Shown here piece by piece: positions 1 through 6,112 of a stretch of 12,297 nt of DNA. The notes below the pieces were generated by a model, which saw nothing but the letters and a program-made list of their open reading frames with translations, did no database searches and had not been told where the DNA came from. The stretch comes from Limnohabitans sp. (GTDB lineage Bacteria > Pseudomonadota > Gammaproteobacteria > Burkholderiales > Burkholderiaceae_C). The translations under genes and the position numbers were made by a program. Location: NCBI GenBank assembly GCA_009693225.1, contig SHXP01000046.1, positions 1 to 12,297 of the forward strand, given 5' to 3'. Every line of letters starts with the position of its first letter. Position 1 is the first letter of the stretch.

Positions 1-80
1 CGCTCATGGGGGATGAGGTCGAGCCGCGCAGATTGTTTATCGAGGGCAATGCACTGCGCGCGGTCAATATTGACGTTTAA
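1..80 (+). CDS. gyrB: DNA gyrase subunit B, C-terminal end (partial)
   Basis: Reading from base 3, the frame encodes LMGDEVEPRRLFIEGNAL and continues RAVNIDV before TAA at 78-80. This closely matches the conserved C-terminus of GyrB in proteobacteria, where the TOPRIM-side tail has an LMGD-VEPRR-FIE-NAL pattern and ends in a short ANID(V/I) motif. GyrB is the ATPase subunit of the type II topoisomerase that introduces negative supercoils. Only about 25 codons are present; the rest lies upstream of the window. The stop codon overlaps the stop of the convergent gene at 77-790, because the two stops share the palindrome TTAA. In many bacteria gyrB follows dnaA and dnaN, so its presence suggests the origin region is just to the left. 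Identification is from motif memory of a short stretch, but the match is distinctive. Confidence 0.9.
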   Translation, partial: LMGDEVEPRRLFIEGNALRAVNIDV

Positions 81-790
81 GCACCGAGGCTGACCAACTC
101 GGCGCCAGTCACATGGTGCCGCTGTAGGCTGTCCTGCAGTTCTCCATTGGGCAGGCAATCGTTTAAAAAGTCTTGTAAGACCTGTAAGCCGGCCGGTCCG
201 TGTTGACGGTTTAGAATCATGGCCTGTTTGATCAGCATGAAGTGGCCCGGCAGCAGGTGCAGTCCAGGCTGTGAATGCAGTTCTCTTTGTAACTGGTGTT
301 TCACATCCGCCGCCACATCTGCATGGTTTTGAATGAATACGCTGACGACCCCGGCAGAGGATTCAGCCCTGATCACTTGTGCGTGTTGCAGATGCCGGCT
401 CAGGTAGAGGGCGTAGGCGCTGCCGCGACCGACAACGACCTTATGCCCTGCCTGGCCCACATCATCGATGTCTTGCAGCGGGCTGTCGTGTTTCACAAGA
501 TAGTAGCCTTCAATATACAGGTAACCGTGCGTGAACTGTAAGTGTTGCTGGCGTTGCGGGTCTATGGCCAGAAATCCTATATCTGCTTCCCCAGACTCGA
601 GCAAGTCCACGGCTTCTCTGGCATTGTTCACCGGCACCAGATCACATTGCACGCCCAGTTGTCCGGCAAAACGGCGGGCTAAATCCACGGAAACGCCCTG
701 TATTCCTGCGCCGTCAGCGCGGGCCAGAAGCGGGTTGCCCAGATTGATGACGAACTTCACGCGACCGTGGTTAACCGGGGTGATAAACAT
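77..790 (-). CDS. Family 3 solute-binding-fold protein without signal peptide
   Basis: The 237-residue product looks like a bacterial extracellular solute-binding protein of family 3, the amino-acid-binding fold (SBP_bac_3). An early strand VKFVINLGNP (11-20) is followed by GVSVDLARRFAGQLGV (32-47), a LLESGEADIGFLAID segment (63-77), a GYLYIEGYYLVK stretch (89-100) and VVVGRGSAYALYL (118-130), in the order expected of the two lobes. Members are normally secreted, but here the mature-like fold begins within about ten residues of the start and there is no hydrophobic leader. The start cannot be moved upstream: an in-frame stop (TGA on the minus strand, 797-799) lies three codons before the ATG. 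No Shine-Dalgarno sequence is visible, so translation may be leaderless or weak. No permease or ATPase gene is adjacent. It may be a cytoplasmic ligand sensor or an orphan binding protein. The fold assignment is fairly secure, the ligand unknown. Confidence 0.75.
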   Translation of the reverse strand: MFITPVNHGRVKFVINLGNPLLARADGAGIQGVSVDLARRFAGQLGVQCDLVPVNNAREAVDLLESGEADIGFLAIDPQRQQHLQFTHGYLYIEGYYLVKHDSPLQDIDDVGQAGHKVVVGRGSAYALYLSRHLQHAQVIRAESSAGVVSVFIQNHADVAADVKHQLQRELHSQPGLHLLPGHFMLIKQAMILNRQHGPAGLQVLQDFLNDCLPNGELQDSLQRHHVTGAELVSLGA

Positions 791-904
791 GTGCTGTCAA
801 TTGCTTTTTTCAACGGTATGCCGTTTGCTGATGCGTTTCATTTTGCCACTGCAAACACAGAACAGGACAGCATCATAAAATGCCTGCTTAACTGAGGCCT
901 ATGT
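791..904. promoter_or_regulatory. Divergent intergenic region between binding-fold gene and mnmG
   Basis: This 114-base gap must hold the start signals of both divergent genes. On the plus strand, an A/T-rich element TAAAAT (876-881) could serve as a -10 box for mnmG, but no convincing -35 element lies 16-18 bases before it. A TTGCCA at 843-848 is too far away. On the minus strand a TTGACA sits at 796-801, only six bases before the start codon, so it is not a usable -35 box for that start. GAGG at 894-897, seven bases before the mnmG ATG, is a good ribosome binding site. I see no DnaA-box cluster or AT-rich repeat array that would mark oriC itself here. Confidence 0.4.
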
Positions 905-2860
905 ATGCTATTTCCAGAGCATTTTGATGTGATCGTTGTCGGCGGCGGCCATGCCGGCGCCGAGGCCGCACTTGCCAGTGCGCGCATGGGTTGTCGAACC
1001 TTGCTGTTGACTCACAACATCGAAACCCTGGGTCAGATGAGTTGCAATCCGTCTATCGGCGGTATCGGCAAAGGCCACTTGGTCAGAGAAGTGGATGCAC
1101 TGGGGGGAGCCATGGCACTCGCCACGGATGTTGCAGGCATTCAATTCCGTATTCTTAACCGGTCCAAAGGCCCGGCGGTGCGCGCAACGCGTGCTCAGGC
1201 TGACCGCGTGCTTTATAAGGCGGCGATCCGTCACCGCCTGGAAAACCAGAGCAATTTGTGGATATTCCAGCAGGCGGTTGACGATTTGATGATCGAAGGC
1301 TCAAGAGTTGTTGGTGCAATTACCCAAGTGGGTATTCGCTTTTCAGCCAAGACCGTGGTTTTAACAGCAGGCACATTTCTAGATGGAAAAATCCACGTCG
1401 GCTTAGAAACCCATTCGGCCGGACGCGCCGGGGATCCTCCGGCATTGTGCTTATCTGCCAGATTGAAAGAGTTGAAATTGCCGCAAGGCAGGCTAAAAAC
1501 AGGAACGCCCCCGCGCATTGACGGGCGCAGCATAGATTTCAGCCGCTGTACCGAGCAAGCCGGCGACGGTATGCCCGGCGGCGAGTCCATGCATATCCCG
1601 GTGTTCAGTTTCATGGGTCGTCGCGAGATGCACCCTGCCCAGGTCGCTTGCTGGATCACCCATACCAACGAAAAAACCCATGACATCATCCGCAGCGGTT
1701 TTGAGCGCAGCCCGATGTTCACCGGGAAAATCGAAGGGGTTGGTCCGCGTTATTGCCCGAGCGTGGAAGACAAAATCAACCGCTTTGCCGACAAGAGCAG
1801 CCACCAGATTTTCCTGGAGCCGGAGGGGTTGACGACGCACGAGTACTACCCGAATGGTATTTCCACCAGCCTGCCTTTTGACATTCAATACCAGCTGGTC
1901 CGGTCCATGGCCGGCCTGGAACACGCCCATATTTTGCGCCCCGGCTATGCCATCGAGTATGACTACTTTGACCCGCGCGAATTGCGCCGCAGCTTTGAAA
2001 CCAAGTCCATCAACGGATTGTTTTTTGCCGGGCAGATCAATGGAACCACCGGCTATGAAGAAGCGGCGGCACAGGGCTTGTATGCCGGTGTAAATGCCGC
2101 CTTGCAATGCCTGGGCAAAGAAGCCTGGACGCCGGGGCGTAACGAAGCTTATCTCGGGGTGCTGGTTGACGATTTGATCAACCAAGGCGTGGTCGAGCCC
2201 TACCGCATGTTCACCAGCCGCGCAGAGTACCGGCTGCAACTCCGGGAAGACAACGCGGATGCCCGATTGACAGAGAAGGGCCGCGAACTCGGCTTGGTTG
2301 ATAACGAGCGCTGGGATGCTTTTTGCCGAAAGCGTGACGCTGTTTCACGTGAAACACAGCGCCTTGCATCAACCTGGGTCAACCCGGCCAACCTGTCCGA
2401 CGCCGAAGCTGAGCGCGTCTTGGGAAAAACAATCACCCATGAGCACAGCCTGGCCGACTTATTGCGCCGGCCCGATGTCAGTTATGAAGCGCTTATGAGC
2501 CTGGAGGGCGGGCGCTATGCTTGTGACGACCTTGGACTTGACGACGATGTTTCACTTGAAACAGTGATCGAGCAACTTGATATTGCAGCCAAATACGCTG
2601 GCTATATAGACAGACAGCAGGAAGAGGTCAGGCGCGCGGCAAGCTATGAAGACATGGTGTTGCCCGCCCGGCTGGATTATTTGTCTATTCCGGCCTTGAG
2701 CATGGAAGTGCGCCAGAAGCTACATAAACACCGGCCTGAAACCCTGGGCCAGGCTTCGCGCATTTCCGGCGTGACCCCGGCAGCCATTTCTTTGTTGCTG
2801 GTTCACCTGCGGCGCGCCCGTTTTGGCGGCCTGGCAGAAAAAGCCGGGGCGGCCGGTTGA
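905..2860 (+). CDS. mnmG: tRNA uridine-5-carboxymethylaminomethyl modification enzyme MnmG (GidA)
   Basis: MnmG is the FAD-binding partner of the GTPase MnmE. Together they install the (carboxymethyl)aminomethyl group on uridine 34 of several tRNAs in the cytoplasm. The 651-residue product is near the usual length (about 630). Visible motifs are the FAD-binding loop VVGGGHAGAEAA (11-22), the block SCNPSIGGIGKGHLV (46-60) with Cys47, LKTGTPPRID (197-206), GPRYCPSVEDK (280-290) with Cys284, matching E. coli Cys277, and GYEEAAAQG (383-391). The C-terminal helical part holds RISGVTPAAISLLL, typical of the MnmE- and tRNA-contacting tail. The ATG at 905 is chosen because GAGG lies seven bases before it; the ATG at 901 is in another frame and closes within nine codons. 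The stop overlaps rsmG in a TGATG junction. Two parS-like palindromes are embedded in the coding sequence, at residues about 479-484 and 548-553. Confidence 0.97.
   Translation: MLFPEHFDVIVVGGGHAGAEAALASARMGCRTLLLTHNIETLGQMSCNPSIGGIGKGHLVREVDALGGAMALATDVAGIQFRILNRSKGPAVRATRAQADRVLYKAAIRHRLENQSNLWIFQQAVDDLMIEGSRVVGAITQVGIRFSAKTVVLTAGTFLDGKIHVGLETHSAGRAGDPPALCLSARLKELKLPQGRLKTGTPPRIDGRSIDFSRCTEQAGDGMPGGESMHIPVFSFMGRREMHPAQVACWITHTNEKTHDIIRSGFERSPMFTGKIEGVGPRYCPSVEDKINRFADKSSHQIFLEPEGLTTHEYYPNGISTSLPFDIQYQLVRSMAGLEHAHILRPGYAIEYDYFDPRELRRSFETKSINGLFFAGQINGTTGYEEAAAQGLYAGVNAALQCLGKEAWTPGRNEAYLGVLVDDLINQGVVEPYRMFTSRAEYRLQLREDNADARLTEKGRELGLVDNERWDAFCRKRDAVSRETQRLASTWVNPANLSDAEAERVLGKTITHEHSLADLLRRPDVSYEALMSLEGGRYACDDLGLDDDVSLETVIEQLDIAAKYAGYIDRQQEEVRRAASYEDMVLPARLDYLSIPALSMEVRQKLHKHRPETLGQASRISGVTPAAISLLLVHLRRARFGGLAEKAGAAG
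2341..2356. promoter_or_regulatory. parS: parS site, perfect 16-bp palindrome (inside mnmG)
   Basis: TGTTTCACGTGAAACA is a perfect palindrome and matches the bacterial chromosomal parS consensus exactly. ParB dimers bind such sites, hydrolyse or exchange CTP, and slide outwards as clamps, forming the segregation complex that ParA moves. The site lies inside mnmG and is read as V-S-R-E-T (residues 480-484). The parA and parB genes for its cognate proteins begin 1.9 and 2.7 kb downstream. A perfect 16-mer by chance in 12 kb is very unlikely, and a second perfect copy occurs nearby. Confidence 0.95.
2548..2563. promoter_or_regulatory. parS: Near-consensus parS site, one mismatch (inside mnmG)
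   Basis: TGTTTCACTTGAAACA differs from the parS consensus only at position 9 (T instead of G), which breaks the central CACGTG symmetry. It lies 207 bases after the perfect site in the same gene and in the same codon phase, read as V-S-L-E-T (residues 549-553). Single-mismatch sites can bind ParB with reduced affinity in studied species, but a central change often hurts more than an outer one. It may be a functional weaker site or a decayed one. Confidence 0.65.
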
Positions 2861-3495
2861 TGCCATCGCTGGCTGAGGTGCTGACCGATGGCTTGCAGTC
2901 ATTGTCATTGGACTTGACGGACCAACAACACACATCTTTGCTGGACTACATCGTTTTAATTAATAAATGGAACAAAGTCTACAACCTGACAGCGGTACGA
3001 GAGCCTCAGCAAATGCTGGCACAGCATGTTTTGGATTGCCTGGCCGCGCTGACGCCATTGAAACTTCGCTTCGCGCAACCACTGACGATGCTCGATGTCG
3101 GCGCCGGCGGCGGTTTGCCGTCGGTCGTCTTTGCGGTTGCTTGTCCCGCCTGGCGCATTACCGCGGTGGACACCGTGGCAAAAAAAGCAGCATTTATTCA
3201 AACCACGGCCCACAGCCTGCGTTTGTCTAATCTGCGGGCGGTACACGGCCGCGTCGAGGAGTTGACGGGCAGCTTTGATGTGGTGACATGCAGAGCCTTT
3301 GCTTCTCTACAAGACTTTTGTGTTTCTTCCCGGCATTTGTTAGCAGGCGATGGACGATGGGTGGCGATGAAAGCCCGGCTGACGCCGCAAGAAATGGCCG
3401 ATCTGCCCCCCAATGTCATGGTTGAACAGGTGCAGCCATTGACGGTTCCCGGGCTGGATGCCGAGCGTTGTCTGGTCTGGATGCGACCGGTTTGA
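2860..3495 (+). CDS. rsmG: 16S rRNA (guanine(527)-N7)-methyltransferase RsmG (GidB)
   Basis: RsmG transfers a methyl group from S-adenosylmethionine to N7 of G527 in the 530 loop of 16S rRNA; its loss gives low-level streptomycin resistance in several species. The 211-residue product has the family's N-terminal INKWNKVYNLTAVREP block (34-49), the SAM-binding loop DVGAGGGLPS (79-88), the acidic strand end AVD (102-104) followed by KKAAF, and RVEEL then CRAFASL (144-150). Many family members have LPG where this one has LPS, a mild deviation. The ATG at 2860 shares one base with the mnmG stop (TGATG), which predicts translational coupling. A TTG directly in front of it (2857) would add one residue and cannot be excluded. 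It is co-transcribed with mnmG, and a possible terminator hairpin follows its stop. Confidence 0.95.
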   Translation: MPSLAEVLTDGLQSLSLDLTDQQHTSLLDYIVLINKWNKVYNLTAVREPQQMLAQHVLDCLAALTPLKLRFAQPLTMLDVGAGGGLPSVVFAVACPAWRITAVDTVAKKAAFIQTTAHSLRLSNLRAVHGRVEELTGSFDVVTCRAFASLQDFCVSSRHLLAGDGRWVAMKARLTPQEMADLPPNVMVEQVQPLTVPGLDAERCLVWMRPV

Positions 3496-3513
3496 ATCAG
3501 TCTTTGTTTGATC

Positions 3514-3536
3514 AAAGCCCTGACGGACAGGCTTTT
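3514..3536 (+). terminator. Possible Rho-independent terminator after rsmG
   Basis: The stem AAAGC(C)CTG pairs with CAGGCTTT around an ACGGA loop, with one bulged C on the 5' arm, and the 3' arm runs into TTTT. It begins 19 bases after the rsmG stop. The stem is short and half A/T, so termination may be only partial. A perfect palindrome TTTGATCAAA (3507-3516) overlaps its start. If it works, parA and parB depend on a promoter in the gap before the exporter gene; if not, the whole cluster from mnmG to parB could be one transcript. Confidence 0.4.
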
Positions 3537-3572
3537 CGGTCTCAACAAGGCGGCGGCCGCGGCCCGGTGCGG

Positions 3573-3588
3573 TGTTTCACGTGAAACA
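3573..3588. promoter_or_regulatory. parS: parS site, perfect 16-bp palindrome (rsmG-exporter gap)
   Basis: A second exact TGTTTCACGTGAAACA lies in the 164-base gap between rsmG and the LysE-family gene, 72 bases before that gene's ATG. It is the only one of the three copies in this window outside a gene. Because it sits where a promoter for the exporter-parA-parB genes would be expected, ParB loading here could also affect their transcription, as an autoregulatory loop. That role is inference; the site identity is direct from sequence. The rest of the gap (3589-3659) has no clear -35/-10 pair, and AAGG near 3650 is a plausible ribosome binding site. Confidence 0.95.
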
Positions 3589-3659
3589 AGGGACACATTC
3601 TGTGTGACGGGCAGTTACACTCTCAGGCCCGCACAGGCTAACAGTCTCAAGGTTCACCC

Positions 3660-4274
3660 ATGGTTGGTATATACGATTACCCGGCTTTTGCCGGCGCAGT
3701 CATTGTGTTTCTGGCGATTCCCGGTCCGGGTAACCTGGCTTTGCTGACGGCCACGTCATTGGGCGGGCGCAAAGGCGGGATCAGTGCTACCCCAAGTGTG
3801 ATTGTCGGCGACCAGGTGCTGATGTGGGCTGCCGCGGCCGGTTTGGCGGCGGGTTTGACGGCGTCGCCGGTCTGGTTCACTGCCTTGCAATGGCTGGTCG
3901 CCTTGTATTTGGCTTATCTGGGAATACAAATGTGGAGAAAAAAGGCGGGAGATTCGCCGGGGCTCGATATGTCTTCGGGCCAGTTTTTTCGCCAAACACT
4001 TTTCGTCACTTTGCTCAATCCCAAGGCGATCGTGTTTTACATGGCTTTTTCCCCGCTGTTCATCGATGTGCAGCAGCAGCCCGGCTTACTGACATTTGCT
4101 CTCATGGCCGCAACGGTTGTTGCATTGACGTTGTTGTACGGGCTGGGTTTGACGGTGTTGCCTTTTCATCTGGCCGGGCGAATGCGTCGATATCCGGTGC
4201 TCGGGCAGTTGCTGCACAAAGCTGCGGTGGTGGTCTTGATCGGCCTCGGTTTACGTTTGGTTTTACAGAAATAA
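3660..4274 (+). CDS. LysE/RhtB-family amino acid exporter
   Basis: The 204-residue product is an inner-membrane protein of the LysE/RhtB superfamily, which exports amino acids such as lysine, homoserine or threonine using the proton gradient. The length is typical. The family signature PGPGN is present at 21-25, after the first hydrophobic helix, and the second conserved block LLNPKAIVFYMAF lies at 118-130. Hydrophobic segments near 9-28, 47-66, 71-91, 113-135, 143-165 and 186-203 fit the usual six. Charged residues RKK (93-95) and RMRR (174-177) lie between segments. The substrate cannot be read from sequence. The gene sits between rsmG and parA, only five bases before parA, so it is very probably co-transcribed with parA and parB. 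A connection with segregation is not known to me; it may simply be a conserved passenger. Confidence 0.88.
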   Translation: MVGIYDYPAFAGAVIVFLAIPGPGNLALLTATSLGGRKGGISATPSVIVGDQVLMWAAAAGLAAGLTASPVWFTALQWLVALYLAYLGIQMWRKKAGDSPGLDMSSGQFFRQTLFVTLLNPKAIVFYMAFSPLFIDVQQQPGLLTFALMAATVVALTLLYGLGLTVLPFHLAGRMRRYPVLGQLLHKAAVVVLIGLGLRLVLQK

Positions 4275-4279
4275 TCACC

Positions 4280-5077
4280 ATGGCTTATATTTTTTGCATT
4301 GCCAATCAAAAAGGCGGTGTCGGCAAAACCACCACCACCATCAATCTGGCGGCAGCACTGGCAGCCATCGGCCAGCGTGTATTGATGATAGATCTGGATC
4401 CGCAGGGAAATGCCACCATGGGCTCGGGCGTCGATAAACGTCAATTGAAATTGTCGGTTTATGACGTCTTGCTGGGCGAAAACACGCTGGCACAAGCGCG
4501 CACACGCAGTCGTTGGGGCGAGGCCGCGGCCCGTCAGGACATGCCTACCTATGACGTGTTGGGCGCGAACCGGGACCTGGCCGGCGCAGAAATAGAGTTG
4601 GTCAACCTGGAGCAGCGCGAAAAACGGTTGAAAAACGCCATCGCTGAATCTATCCATGACTACGATATTGTGCTCATAGATTGCCCGCCGTCGTTATCCT
4701 TGCTGACCCTCAATGGATTATGTTCGGCGCATGGTGTGATTGTGCCCATGCAGTGTGAATATTACGCCCTGGAAGGTTTGACCGATCTGGTCAATACCAT
4801 CAAGCAGGTGCATGCCAATCTCAACAAAGACCTGAAGATCATAGGATTGCTGCGCGTCATGTTCGATCCCCGAATCACCTTGCAGCAACAAGTCAGCGAT
4901 CAGCTCAAAGCACATTTCGGGGATAAGGTTTTCAACACATTGATACCGCGCAATGTGCGACTGGCGGAAGCGCCAAGTTACGGTTTGCCGGGCGTGGTGT
5001 TTGACCCTGCGGCCAAAGGCAGCCAGGCCTTCATCGAGTTTGCCAAGGAGTTGGTACACAGGTTTCAAAACAGTTGA
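4280..5077 (+). CDS. parA: Chromosome-partitioning ATPase ParA (Soj)
   Basis: ParA is the Walker-type ATPase that binds the nucleoid non-specifically as an ATP dimer and pulls ParB-parS complexes apart. The 265-residue product has the deviant Walker A motif KGGVGKTT (11-18) with both lysines Lys11 and Lys16, the A' motif DLDPQGN (38-44), the Walker B/switch DCPPS (134-138), and the C-terminal blocks FDPR (195-198) and PRNVRLAEAPSYG (223-235). It is the short chromosomal form: the motif begins 11 residues from the start, with no N-terminal DNA-binding domain as in plasmid P1-type ParA. The ATG at 4280 is chosen because family homology begins there. The same frame stays open 152 codons further upstream, but that part overlaps the exporter gene out of frame and has no ParA character. 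The ribosome binding site is weak, so coupling to the exporter gene is likely. Confidence 0.97.
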   Translation: MAYIFCIANQKGGVGKTTTTINLAAALAAIGQRVLMIDLDPQGNATMGSGVDKRQLKLSVYDVLLGENTLAQARTRSRWGEAAARQDMPTYDVLGANRDLAGAEIELVNLEQREKRLKNAIAESIHDYDIVLIDCPPSLSLLTLNGLCSAHGVIVPMQCEYYALEGLTDLVNTIKQVHANLNKDLKIIGLLRVMFDPRITLQQQVSDQLKAHFGDKVFNTLIPRNVRLAEAPSYGLPGVVFDPAAKGSQAFIEFAKELVHRFQNS

Positions 5078-5105
5078 ATAACAGCAAACGCAAAGAGAAT
5101 CAGCC

Positions 5106-6008
5106 ATGGCGACAAAGAAAATCAAGGGATTAGGGCGCGGACTGGAAGCCTTGTTGGGCCCCACGGCCAGCGAGTTCATTCAGATGGCCGCCGCTGACAG
5201 TGCGCCCGCGGTGTTGAAACTGGATCAGCTGGTCGCCGGCGTTTACCAGCCGCGCAAGCGCATGGACGAGGGCGCCTTGTATGAGCTGGCTGAAAGCATC
5301 AAGACACAAGGCATCATGCAGCCCATTCTGGTGCGCAAAATCGAGGGCGGCGGCTATGAAATCATCGCCGGTGAGCGCCGTTTTCGGGCGGCCAGGCTGG
5401 CCGGATTGACCGAGGTACCGGTGCTGGTGCGTGAGGTCAGCGATCAGAATGCCGCGGCCATGGCCTTGATAGAAAACATGCAGCGCGAGAACCTCAATCC
5501 GCTCGAAGAGGCCCAGGGTTTACAGCGACTGATAAGGGGATTCGGTTTGACCCATGAGGCTGCAGCCCAGGCGGTCGGGCGTTCGCGCAGCGCGGCCAGC
5601 AACCTGTTGCGATTGCTGAACCTGGCCGAGCCGGTGCAAACCATGTTGATCGCCGGTGACATTGACATGGGCCATGCACGAGCCTTGTTGGCATTGGACA
5701 AGGCGGCACAAATCACGGCATCCAATCAAATCAGCGCGAAAAAAATGTCGGTGCGCGAGGCTGAAAACCTGGTGAAAAAAATCGGCGCCGATTTTTCGCT
5801 GGTTACACAAAAACCGGCCAGGGAAAAATCCCGCGACATCAAACGGCTCGAAGAAGAATTATCAGATCTGTTGACCGCGCAAGTTGAAATTCGGGTGAAG
5901 AAACAAAGTAAGCGCTTTGGCAAGATTGATCAATCCGGCGAGATCTCCATCGCCTTCGGCTCACTCGATGCGTTAAACGGATTGATAGAAAAATTGCAGG
6001 CAACCTAG
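5106..6008 (+). CDS. parB: Chromosome-partitioning protein ParB (Spo0J)
   Basis: ParB is the parS-binding CTPase clamp of the ParABS system. The 300-residue product starts with the family tail KKIKGLGRGLEALLG (4-18), whose basic stretch contacts ParA and stimulates its ATPase. The ParB/Srx domain follows, with YQPRKRMDE (47-55), the CTP-binding GERRFRA motif (89-95) and ENMQREN (123-129). A helix-turn-helix near 147-170 (LTHEAAAQAVGRSRSAASNLLRL) recognises parS, and the C-terminal part (about 225-300) is the dimerisation region. It follows parA after 28 bases, and AAAGAGA about ten bases before the ATG is the ribosome binding site. The matching parS sites are at 2341, 2548 and 3573. All key motifs look intact. 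Confidence 0.97.
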   Translation: MATKKIKGLGRGLEALLGPTASEFIQMAAADSAPAVLKLDQLVAGVYQPRKRMDEGALYELAESIKTQGIMQPILVRKIEGGGYEIIAGERRFRAARLAGLTEVPVLVREVSDQNAAAMALIENMQRENLNPLEEAQGLQRLIRGFGLTHEAAAQAVGRSRSAASNLLRLLNLAEPVQTMLIAGDIDMGHARALLALDKAAQITASNQISAKKMSVREAENLVKKIGADFSLVTQKPAREKSRDIKRLEEELSDLLTAQVEIRVKKQSKRFGKIDQSGEISIAFGSLDALNGLIEKLQAT

Positions 6009-6011
6009 GGT

Positions 6012-6040
6012 TTGCGCAATGGCGGCCAGTGCTGTAAAAA
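6012..6040 (+). promoter_or_regulatory. Weak candidate promoter for the liv-like operon
   Basis: TTGCGC (6012-6017) and TAAAAA (6035-6040) are separated by 17 bases, an ideal spacing, but match the sigma-70 consensus at only three and four of six positions. Transcription would start near 6047, placing the hairpin at 6059-6088 in the 5' leader of the binding-protein gene. An alternative -10, TTTAAT (6086-6091), has no -35 partner. This is a low-confidence call, made because the operon needs a start in this 104-base gap. Confidence 0.25.
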
Positions 6041-6058
6041 GAGTATGCTTGGTATTGT

Positions 6059-6088
6059 CTGAACGCTGATCAATGGTTCGGTTTTTTT
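6059..6088 (+). terminator. Rho-independent terminator-like hairpin after parB
   Basis: CTGAAC (6059-6064) pairs with GTTCGG (6076-6081), using one G-T wobble, across an 11-base loop, and is followed directly by seven T residues (6082-6088). This is the best terminator candidate in the window and would end the parA-parB transcript 50-80 bases after the parB stop. It ends only 24 bases before the next start codon. If the liv-like operon is transcribed from a promoter upstream of it, the hairpin would act in that operon's leader. Confidence 0.55.
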
Positions 6089-6112
6089 AATGTCCGCTTT
6101 GGAGTTTTTCAC

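Noticed and set aside
297..496. Two TGTTTCAC half-parS sequences (297-304 and 489-496) in the gene before mnmG
   Set aside because: The other half of each palindrome is absent (10 and 11 of 16 positions match). On the coding strand both simply read as Val-Lys-His codons, so they are most likely coincidence.
791..904. oriC in the gap before mnmG
   Set aside because: In some bacteria the origin adjoins mnmG, but this gap has no DnaA boxes and no AT-rich repeats.
1257..1265. TGTGGATAT resembling a reversed DnaA box in mnmG
   Set aside because: One mismatch, isolated, and within coding sequence; no surrounding cluster or AT-rich unwinding element.
1493..2239. Long open frame on the minus strand inside mnmG (248 codons)
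   Set aside because: It is a shadow of the clearly identified mnmG, with low-complexity composition and no recognisable domain.
3824..4279. A 152-codon upstream extension of the parA frame
   Set aside because: It overlaps the LysE-family gene in another frame and shows no ParA-like or other domain character. The family's conserved N-terminus begins at the ATG at 4280.
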